Positions 19,408 to 29,140 of a stretch of DNA of 35,496 nt are shown one piece after another. Both the position numbers and the translations under genes were made by a program. Origin of the DNA: Spirogloea muscicola (Eukaryota; Streptophyta; Zygnematophyceae; Spirogloeales; Spirogloeaceae). Position 1 is the stretch's first letter. Each line of letters starts with the position of its first letter. Below the pieces are notes generated by a model, which ran no database searches, had not been told where the DNA came from, and saw only the letters and a list, made by a program, of their open reading frames with translations. Location: assembly GCA_009602725.1 (NCBI GenBank), contig WELB01000120.1, positions 198,863 to 234,358 on the forward strand. The letters run 5' to 3'.

Positions 19408-21606
19408 GGCCGTCGATAACTGCGGGGACCCCTGGCGGGCGCTGCTGCTGCTGGCTGGAATTTGCCACCGGCCTGCCCATTGACAATTGGGGTTTTGGGT
19501 TTGCTCCTGCTCGCTCGCTGGCGCTGAGTTGCGGCGGTGGCGGCGGCGGCGCAGGACAAGCTCCTGGATCCGGCGAGCGTCACGCACCTCTTCGTTGTGA
19601 CGCGGTTCATCGGCCTGCTGGCGACGGGCATGACCGGTGCGCGCCCCTTTGCCTAAAGCCCTTGAAGCCCTTTTGCTTCCTGAGATCAAGGCTCGAGCCC
19701 TCGCCTCCTCCTCTCATCCCGAGTCGTCCGCTTTGCCCAGCCACAGCCCTAAACCCGAAACCCTTAACACCTATACCATAAACCCTTAAACCCTGAACCT
19801 TGAACCCTGAATCCTAACCCTTTTCTGCACCTCAAGGGGGAGGGAGGGGTAGAGAAGGTATAGGATTCACGGATTGAAAGCCTGGGGTTAAGGTTTAGGA
19901 TATAAGGGTTTGGTCTTTAGGTTTGGGCTTTAGTCGCCGACTGCGACTTGGCAGCCCTCTGACGCGGCGCGATGGGCGCTCGCTGGGCAGCCGACGCGCG
20001 GTCTCTGGTGCAGAAGGCGCGCAGCGAGGCGGCCGAGTTCAGGTTCAAGTTTGGGTACGAGATCCCGGTCGACTACCTCGCCAAGAGGTGCGGCCGTCGT
20101 CTGACACTGCTTGTGTAACCGCGGCGAGCTTCACATAGCCTGCTTAGCTCAGTTAGTAGCTTCAGGTACGTTGGACTAAGCTTGTCTTGGCTGAAGTCAA
20201 GGTCACAGCTTGACTTTAGAGCTTACAGTGTACCAGTCAGGTCCTCGGTCCTCATCTTCCATGCCTGTCAGCCGCCCAGCCGCTCACCGTGCCGCCTCCA
20301 TGGCCATGGGGTCAAGGGTGCAGACTGGCGGATCAGGCGCAGGTGTACACGCAACATGCGTACATGCGTCCGCTGGGCGTCGGTAAGCAGCCGGCCCCTG
20401 CTGTGAGAGCTACGCACTCTCTGTGCGAGCCAGTAGGCCTGCTCTTCTTGCACGTCCCCGCCCTTTCTCGGACGCGGCAGCTGACGGCTTTGCCTTGGCT
20501 TGCAGCCGCCATCATCTGTGGGATCGATGAGGAGATGGGTCCGCAGCTGTACAAGTGCGACCCCGCTGGCTACTTTGTCGGTTACAAGGTGCGCATTCAG
20601 TGCCGCTGAGTCACGTGCAGTTCAAAGCATTGTCTAGTTCATTTATTACAATTCACCTCTCTGCGCATTGCAAGCTGACAGGAGGCATTCAGCATCAGGC
20701 TGAAGCTGCATATCTCTCATGACTCATGACTCTTGCTGCAACAGGCCACATGCGCAGGCGCCAAGGAGCAGGAGGCCACCAACTTTCTGGAGAAGAAAGT
20801 GAAGGGCACCCCTCAGTTCTCCTATGACGAGACTGTACAGGTCCTGCTGCCGCCGACTAGCCACATAAATTTGTCTCTATGTTCAGTATTCCTGGCCAAC
20901 AAAAATCCATAACTGCTGCTCCAGGACTTGTTTTGCAAGCAGTCCCTCTTTGTCACTGAAAGCATCACAATCCTTCAATCAGAGATTTGCAATTGTGCTG
21001 TAGCTTTACATTTAGTGCTTTGCAAGCCTCCGTCTTGCTCGCCTCTGTCCTCCAATGGGCACCGTGCTAGTAAGGGCACCTGCTTGATTGACCAGCTTCC
21101 CTGATTGACAGTGTCGTGTGTCCCCCTGGCAGACAGCAATTTCTGCGCTCCAATCAGTACTGGCCGAAGATTTCAAGGCAACAGAGATTGAGGTATCGGT
21201 TGTCCCGACACTTTGATGATCACCTTGTGCAAAATTTTGATGAGGGTAGTCTTTTAGTCATGGCAATGTTTACGGCAACATGACATGCACGTTGCACAAG
21301 AATCTGCCCGACACATCTCGCACTCAATTAGGCTCCTGGAGGCTGCCGTTGCTCAAGGCATAAGGAAGGGGTGGGGAGCGAGGTGGATGTCTAGAAGATG
21401 TCACATGTCCGACTCAGAGTCAAAAGTTGCAATGTGTGTTGGGGGTTCACATCAGTGGTCTTTGTTATCTGTTTCACTCTGTTAATTGACTGCAATCTTG
21501 TCATTGGCAGGTGGGAGTGGTAAGGAGCGAGGGGGACCGCTCCTTTCGTGTCCTGTCGCTGGACGAAGTGGAGCAGCATCTGACGGCCATCAGTGAGCGC
21601 GACTGA
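19168..21606 (+). CDS. PSMA6: 20S proteasome subunit alpha type-6; second exon missing at an assembly gap
   Basis: An outer-ring alpha subunit of the 20S proteasome, which gates substrate entry. Exons: 19168-19243 (starts [20 protein letters not shown]), 19555-19636, 19991-20087, 20334-20392, 20506-20588, 20745-20840, 21133-21192, 21511-21606. Motifs: [90 protein letters not shown]. It ends in ERD before TGA. The first exon ends in phase 1 after KLFQV and the next begins in phase 0 at DKLLDP. The segment normally reading EYA...VTQKKV is absent, and the missing length must be 2 mod 3; about 92 nt would restore the usual family size. An N at 19319 and the 48-bp duplication lie exactly there. 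The rest is intact. Confidence 0.96.
19747..19934. repeat. Degenerate telomere-type repeats in inverted arrangement
   Basis: Degenerate CCCTAAA-like units run from about 19747 to 19820 (for example aaacccttaaaccctgaac). From about 19883 to 19934 TTTAGGG-like units follow in the opposite sense (ggggttaaggtttagg, ataagggtttgg). They lie in the third PSMA6 intron of the complete gene. It may be a remnant of telomeric insertion during break repair. Confidence 0.7.
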
Positions 21607-22386
21607 TACTAGACTTAAATGCAATCCAGATTATCACCATTTGAGACACTTCTGTGCTCAGTACATAACTGGCAAGCCCACTTATAACGAATTGTGCGTC
21701 AAGGCTTAGAAGTTACATCAAGCATTTTCAATGCATGGTCACACATTAATAAATGAGTTGCCGCACATGGGCCCTGCTTAATGATCAAGACCCTGCTAAA
21801 AGTGCTCAAAATCTTAAGAATGTCTGTCAAGTATGCAGCTTCATCTGTCTTCATCTACGTGTCCCAAATTTGAAGGTCAACATGACGACCCTCCATATGA
21901 CAGCCATGACAGACATCATGAGCAGCAAATGGCGTAGCTATTATGACATCTTCATTCTCTGCTTTAGAGAGGTGGCGTGATCTGTGCCAAGACCCTCATA
22001 AAGCAGTGTGGGCTAAGACTATTCACATTGGAAAGGGTAGCCGAACGATTGTATGCTAAGATCTTCAAAGTAAGAGTGTGGTCTAGAAGTACACTTGGTA
22101 AATGGGTGCTGAACAAAGGCGTTGGCGTAAGGATGGAGGAGCAGGACTTGACAATCTGCAAAGGTTGGTCTGAGCCCATTGAGCATGCCAATGACAAGCA
22201 TAGCAAGCATCCATGAGACGATAGGGATTTGAAGGGACGCAAGCGAATCTTGCAATACAATGGAGCCGCGGGCCCTGCGGTGTGCTTGGAGTGTTCAATC
22301 AAAGCGTGGAGAGCCCTGGCTGGCCAAGGATGGCCATGGTCTATCAGCGAGACTGATTTTTGGAGGTCAGTCGAGGCAGGCTTGAC
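21607..22386. other. Intergenic region between convergent PSMA6 and NHX
   Basis: About 780 bp holding both 3' ends. An AATAAA-like string (ttaataaatgag) occurs near 21748 on the plus strand. No gene-like segment was recognised. Confidence 0.6.
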
Positions 22387-25300
22387 TCATCCAAACTCAG
22401 GCTGTCCGAGCAGCCGCTCATTTATGAGGCCGTGGTGCGTGGAGCCATCCTCGGGTAAGAGCTGCACAAAGCCCCGACCGCCGAACATGGGCCGCATGTA
22501 GCTGTCGTCAAAGCGCCGCCAGACGGAGTGCACATCTGGCGCGGGCAGCATGAGCAGCGCCGCAAGGCTGGATAGGCGCTGGGGCGGTGCGTCTGGGTCC
22601 CGTAAGCTGAGGCTGCTGGACTCATTACTTTCATGGTGCTGAGCGCTCCCCAGCAGCGGGGAATGATTCCCGTTTTGGTCTGGCATTGCCCAACACATAC
22701 ATCACACTCATGCCTTGCAACTAAGTCTATCTGGGCAAGCAGCACTTCATGGTACAAAGCAAGCAATACTGTCAGGTTCAGACATTCTACAGCTGAGCTT
22801 GCAGCTGGCCTGTCACTTGAACGCAGTGCTTGCATATCAAGCTTTCTACACAATTGTGGACTTTGTATCATCTTCTGAGAGGCGTCATATGACCAAGTTG
22901 TGTGCCATCAGAATCACACCTGGAGTAGAGCCTTGTTCTACGGAGTGCCCCTCACTATCAGAAATTCGAACATGATGCTTGTGGGGCTGCAGCGTCTTGA
23001 TAATTGGTCTTGTGAGTAGCCCAAAGACCTAACATAAGCAGATACACGACAGCATGGGAAAAGGGCTGCCTTTTTTCCCCGAAAAGCTTCCCACAAGCTC
23101 AGATCTAGGTTGATAATTTAGAGAGCGGTGTTCGATCACTTTGATCAGTAGGTGTCACGTGTGGTTTCTGTCTTACAATGGTTGTGAAGAGGACGACAAG
23201 GATGGTGGTGCAGATGATGGTCGCTTGCTCATAGTTAATGATATCCCCTTGCTGAGTAAACTGCGACCAACAACATCAAACTTAAGATGAAGTACTGAGT
23301 CAAGGTGAGCCTGTCCTAGAGCTGGCCAACAGGGCTTGCGCACAATTTTGTCCTCACAAGGTTAACTACATGTAGTCACTGCAAGACTGTATCACGCATG
23401 TCCCACAGATTGGTAAAAGTGCAAGCTTCAACATAAGTGCTGTTTGCACCTGATTGAATGCCAGGGCAATCGTCACAGCTCCTCTCATCATTCCGGCCCA
23501 CCATATCACAACCTGTATGTGACTTGTGCATTATTAGACCAGAAAACAGCAACATTCCCTACTGCTGGCTCTTGAAAAAATGAAATTTGCAGCCCTGATT
23601 GGTCTTCACTCCAGCCATTTGCGCCTAATGATTGCGCCTAATAATTGTGCCTAACAGCAACAGGGTCTTACTCACCATCTGTTTCCAGTGCAGCTTTGCT
23701 GACCGGTTGTGAGCGAAGTTGGACAGGTATGAGAGTGGAAACACAAATGCTGCCCTACCGAGGACCAGGAGCAGCAGGAGACTCACAGCCGACTTGATGG
23801 CTAATCTGGGGACAGTCAACATGTAGTTTGCCTTATGAATGTCATGGAGGCAGACAAGCTCATTATCATTCCCCCGAGTTTTTGCTTTTGTAGCCTTCTA
23901 ACTAGCAAGGCATGAAGGTCAGAGACGCAAGTGGACAACAATGTCAGTGAGAACTTGCTGAGCTTCTTGACAACGCAGAGGAGGTGCTCCGACATGTACT
24001 GCTTGAACAACTTACTGGGAATCAATGGCTCCCCACTTCTCCGGGTCTAGTGCGTCCAGGCCAACATAGAGAAATATGAAAGTTTCTGCAATGTATGACA
24101 TGGTGGCAAAAGCATGCCTGTTGCACAAGCCCCCAAGTATGTGAGCAAGTGCTCTTGGCCACACGGGTAACACACATCTACATGAATCAAGTACAAATCC
24201 AGATACCAAGCAAACATGAAATCTGCACGTACTTGCTAGTGACCCTGGAGGCCTCAGTGACATTGTGCCATGCATAGTGCGCCATCACTATCCCACAAAA
24301 GAATACTGTGAGAATCCCGCTCAATTCGAGCAGCTGTGAAAGAAGAGTTTCGAAGTCCTTGTTAAGTATACTACACTGTCATTAGCCTCAGACAGGTCAA
24401 GGTCAGATTGACTTAGAAGCAGTCATTGATAAGGTGATATTGCGCATGTGATAGATGCAGAATTATTTGATTGGTGCAACTCTATGTAAAAAGTCCTGCG
24501 AGCATAAAGAATGGCACCTGCACAAATTACCTCAGCAAACACATACGAGAGATAAGCCATGAGAGTCATTAGCGCTATTTCTCGATCAGTTGAGTGCCTG
24601 CACATGCATGACAGGAATTGCGATGCTGCAGTGACATCATTCTGATCCAAATATGCAAGCAATTAATCTCATTGGTGCAAGCCCAGAAACAACAGTAATA
24701 ACAGTTGGAAGAAGTCTGGAGGCTATATCCTTAATTCTAGCTTGGCGGATTTCTAAATGATCTCTCACCGGCCAATGTACAGCCTCTTGATTGCGTAAGC
24801 TGTCAGCAAGCCGGTCTACAAAGACAGTTTGACGCACAGTAGAAGCTATCAAGAATCGCTTAGCAACCAAGCCCAGGCCTCAGTATTACATGCTTCCACC
24901 ACCTTCAGCTATGACCGGCATGAGTGGCCAAGTTTATAAAAGTAACTGCAGCGTAAAGTGTTGTCAACGTGACCAAAAAGTCAGGGTGATTACTACCAGA
25001 TTACAAGCTCCTTCAGAGTAAAGGCAACTCATACTCACCACAATTCCAAGGGCGGTGCTAGTCAAGAAGAGGTAGGAGAAACTGGCAACGATAGAGAGGA
25101 ATTTGACAACTCCAAAGGTGTTGAAGTCATAGTTTTGAATGGCTCGGAAAAGTACAACTGATGCTGCATCATTTACCACTCCCTCTCCAAAGACCAGAGC
25201 ATATAGGAATGGAGTCTCGTTCTGGTCGAGAATCTGCGACAACAACATGTGATAAGAAAAGTCGTCTCAGAAGGATGCAGGTTAAGTGGTACAGATATAG

Positions 25301-26741
25301 TTTGTTATAGTCAGCAGCTCCCAAGACCCCATCCCTGCAGCTACAGACATCACTTGGCCCATAATAAAGAATAGAGATGTTAGCATTTCATTCAGAATAG
25401 TGAACTTGCGGTGACGACACTGTTGCACAATCTCCCCTCTGTGGTGCAATTTACATACCTGCAGGGTACAGACAGAGTCTGTGGCAGAAAAGATTGATCC
25501 AAGAGCTGCCAAGACGTTGCAAAAGACTAGTAAAGAACAGGCTCAATAGTGCTCAATACGTAGCAGGCATTGGCAACATGACATTGATAAGCCGCACTGC
25601 TATTGGTCGTCACGTCTACATTAGTATTTGCCCTTACAAGCATTTCATCAAGACTTTCCCCCACCTAAATAATCTTTGATACTGAGATCCTTGAAACCAA
25701 GCCGCGGGCAGATGTAGTGGGCCCCTGCATTTTACCAAGCCCAAAATGCACATCAGCACGGAGCCGTGAAGCATAGGTATAAGGCACAAGAATATGTGAT
25801 GCATCCATCTCCTTATCCCAACTTCACTCTATCTGCCCAGCACAGAGCCCTTGTCTACGTACAAGTGCACAAGGTTCAGGAGAATTGCAGTCCTCGGAAG
25901 GAGCTTATAAGTAGACCGAGTGGCTGTACCAAAAGCTATAACGATGAAGGAGATGAAAGTGCCTACAACTCCATACATGATGATGGTCATGAAGTTCCGG
26001 AAAAACTGCTTCTTCTTGACTTGAAAACTGCAGGTAAGACAGACGTTCTTCCACTGGCTCACGAGGACTTGTAATCACTTCACCTTGTAGTCAGCACTGT
26101 GGTATCAGCAGATGCAGTGTAATGTGTGCCTTATCCACATTCAACAATTTCAATAGCTTACCCCGCATTGAAAATAATTGGCGGCAGAAGATAGATGAAA
26201 AATAGTTCCTCATTGAAACGAAGAACATGCGAGGATGCTCCTCCGCTAAATATGAGAACACATCCACCAGACAGGAGCCCCTGTTTTGAATAGAGAAGCT
26301 GTAATTATGTCAAATGTTCCATATCCCATACCAGCAATTTTCGAAGCTCAGCATTGCTGAGCTAGCCTCAGTACAGATTTATAGGACAAACAAGTCCGGT
26401 ATGTCCTGGAATGCACTAGGGAGTACAATGACAATTATGCTAGTATTGCAACTACAAGAAAGCACACATGTAAGAAACAAATCACTATTCACATGAGTCA
26501 AGCAAGAAAGACACGAAGGCTGTTACTTTGAAACTCCACAAAAGACAGACAGATTTACAGAGCCTGGAGTAAGACATCATAGGCAGCCGCAATAGGTCTT
26601 TCGGATGTGCATCAGTGCTTCTTCAAGTATGCTTACTATTGTGATCGCAGTGATGGACTCTGATAGCCATCGGCTCTCCTCCAGTAGATGACCCACTATA
26701 ATGCAGAGGGATATGAGGGCCGTGAAGAGCGTAATGGACAT
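22387..26741 (-). CDS. NHX1: Vacuolar Na+(K+)/H+ antiporter, class I NHX type, 15 exons, 539 aa
   Basis: CPA1 family exchanger that moves Na+ or K+ into the vacuole in exchange for H+. Exons in transcript order: 26741-26637, 26280-26162, 26027-25930, 25724-25665, 25505-25459, 25233-25039, 24815-24769, 24597-24531, 24333-24233, 24117-24016, 23805-23676, 23512-23450, 23260-23177, 23028-22920, 22679-22387. Phases agree and sum to 539 codons, almost the length of plant NHX1. Motifs: GHLLEESRW, the amiloride-site FFIYLLPPIIFNAG, FQVKKKQFFRNFMTI, FSATDSVCTLQ, NETPFLYALVFGEGVVNDAA, GRHSTDREIALMTLMAYLSY, FCGIVMAHYAWHNVTEASRV, AETFIFLYVGLDAL, LGRAAFVFPLSYLSN, VVIWWAGMMRGAVTIALAFN and a C-terminal VWRRFDDSYMRPMFGGRGFV before TGA. 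The start ATG 26741 (MSITLFTAL) gives a family-like N-terminus; an upstream in-frame TGA and a possible acceptor at 26786 leave a longer form open. Confidence 0.96.
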
Positions 26742-28609
26742 GACATCAGGCGAAGACTTCCTAACATCATCACCACCACTTTGCCCTGCTGCTGCTCACG
26801 AGTCAAGAAGTGGAATGTGCACGCTCAGTTCAATCTGAGTTGCACTCCCTGCAGCTAAGCCTACCTACAGCTCCTCAAGTCAGGAACTGCCTCACAGCCT
26901 TGTAATGAAGATCATAATATTAAATAGCTGCAGGGGTACGGTGCATCACAACTGCGTTACAAAGCACCAGAAGTAAGTGCTGCCACAATTCATGTCTGCT
27001 TCTGCCAATTCTATGAAGCCCGCCAACAATCTAACTTTTCAACGCAAAGACAAATCTGCTACCGCGGAGGAAAGGCTTGAAATGGCATCTGGAGAGATAT
27101 GGAAAGACTAGAAGGCAGTGTCCCATCACCAAGTGCAGTCACAACCCACACGCTGCTGCCAGTATACGAAGCACCCGTAGCTGCAACAGCCTAGCTACTT
27201 AGAATGCCAGCTACACCTTTCCCTCAAGGGAAAACCTTGTATCAGCTGCGATCAGCTTGATCAGCTGTGTCCTACATCTTATCGGAAGATCGGTGAAGAA
27301 CTGGCTTAAGCATGAGCAGCTAGCCAGGGGATGTCTGCCTTGCCTTGTGCTAAGAGGTGGCTGAGGAACACGGCTCCGGTCCTCTTGAGCGGACCATGCC
27401 CAACGTCCATCGCATGATCAGCCATGTCTGCATGAAGAGCAACAACTTGTTAATGATAGCAGCGCCCAGAGCGTGTTGTTGCCGTCAGAAAAGCGTGCCC
27501 CAGCCCGGAGAAGCTAGCGTGCCTGCCTGTCACAGGCAAGGATTGACCAGGCCTCCACAGGTCTCCTGACTCCCTGCCAATATCGTGCCTACTCCACCCG
27601 GGTGAAGACAAGATCACGGGTCTCTCAATTACGCAGGAGTCAATGGAAGGATCCTTAAGCTGTCGTGCATGAGCCATGCTTCGCCATGCCAAGATGTACC
27701 GATAGCCAGTTCAATGCAGGCGGCCGCTAGTCTTCAATCCTGCTGACGTATCGCAAGCAGGCTCTGCAGCAGGCTGTTGCATTCTCATCCCACAATAACA
27801 AAGCCTTTCAGCAGGCAATTTTGATATGACATGGCGCTTGCACATGCAATTGTGGCTGACATCGGCAGTCTTACGAAAAGCCATATGCAGGTAAAGCGCA
27901 GATCGTTAGGCCAGCTGCGCGACGGGACGAGCACCTGAGGAGCTCTGCTTCGAGCCGCGCTCAGATTTTCAAGCCGCGCCCGCTGCCGCCGGCGGCGCGC
28001 ACGCCACTGCCTGCAGTGCGTCGGGAGGAGGTCGCAGCGCGCTGCGGCGCCATGCCATCGCAGCGACGTCGGGGCCGCGCAGCGCTTGCGGCGGCTTTGC
28101 GGCGGCGCTTCGCGGCGGAGCTGCGATGGCGGCGAGGGGCTTAGACTGGGGAGGGGGGGGGGCAGTACAAGTATTGATGAGAGGGGAGAGGCTTGGGATA
28201 ACCCCACCGGATGGGGACCGGGCGGCTGGGCAAGGGGTTTGAGCATCAGGCCGTCTCCCCACGTCGGGATAGTGGCTCTAGCGGCACTGCCAGTGGCGAT
28301 CTGACGTCGGGGGCGCCGTCGGCCGCAGCCGGGAGCCCTGACCGGACGCGGCTAACCGCGCTAACCGCCATGCAGGGCCCGGCGCCCGACGATGGCGGCG
28401 GCGGCCGGGTCGCCACCGTCGGGCGTCGTCCGCCGCCCGTGCTGGCTAAGTGTTGTCAAAGCTGGTACTATACGTGGTCAAAAGACCTGCAGACTCCGAC
28501 ACAGGAGGTACGTGCAAGCCTATACTTTGTGTAGCATGCGCCGCGCCTCTGGTAAATATCGTAATAATCCAGTAGATCAGAAGGTGAACGTTAGCACGTT
28601 TTGGTCGTG

Positions 28610-28690
28610 TTGCCAGCAAGAGAGAATGACAATTCCAAGAAAGGGAGATGGTTGTGATTGGCCCAGCTCATGCAAGAGCAGGTAATGTGA
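28610..28690 (-). repeat. Dispersed repeat family, partial copy 3
   Basis: It contains gggagatggttgtgattggc, which parallels gggcgatggctgtgattgcc near 34340, with caattcc/tcttccaa upstream in both. It is partial and weaker than the other copies. Confidence 0.45.
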
Positions 28691-28836
28691 GGACAGAGTG
28701 GGGATCATTACAGGGTGACGACGAGGTGACGAAGAGACAAAGAGAGAGCTTTTCGACATCCAAAATGAGGCCAAGTGACGCCTGCAGGCCTCTTCGCCAC
28801 TTCTCACCGTCTTCCGGCCCCCCCGGCCAGCCCAGC

Positions 28837-28837
<1 letters not shown>

Positions 28838-28876
<39 letters not shown>

Positions 28877-28997
28877 AAGGACGCTCTGCCTCTTCGCCCG
28901 TCTGTCGGGCCGCCGAGCCGAGCCGGCGGCGGCGAAGGCCAAATTGCGGCGGCGTTGCGCCTCGAGCGGAGGAATCTGCATTCAACCGCCTTCGCCA

Positions 28998-29032
<35 letters not shown>

Positions 29033-29033
29033 A
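28838..29033. repeat. Inverted pair of CCG and CGG triplet tracts
   Basis: A CCG tract of about 39 bp (28838-28876) faces a GGC/CGG tract of about 34 bp (29000-29033), 123 bp apart, in the P4H 5' region. The two tracts are mutually complementary and could pair within a transcript. Confidence 0.8.
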
Positions 29034-29140
29034 AGCCGTTCTGAGGCGGCGGAGATGGCGGGAGGGCCGTTGCGGAGCCCGGTGCGGTTGCCCGGGCGCT
29101 AGCAGCAGCCGGAACCCCCAGTCCCGGCAAAGAGGCGGCC

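Larger units (their letters stand above)
26742..29140. promoter_or_regulatory. Divergent upstream region between NHX and prolyl 4-hydroxylase
   Basis: About 2.4 kb. Two GC-rich islands are visible, 27.95-28.45 kb and 28.78-29.14 kb. The second is the P4H promoter and 5' UTR. The first could be a distal NHX first exon or promoter, or the start of a separate plus-strand transcript: an open frame from ATG 28370 runs to a gtacgt donor near 28508. No family motif supports a third gene. A partial repeat-family copy lies at 28610-28690. Confidence 0.45.

Noticed and set aside
18898-19689. Long minus-strand open frames over the PSMA6 5' region
   Set aside because: They read through CCG tracts as poly-Ala/Arg and cross the N gap; no family motif.
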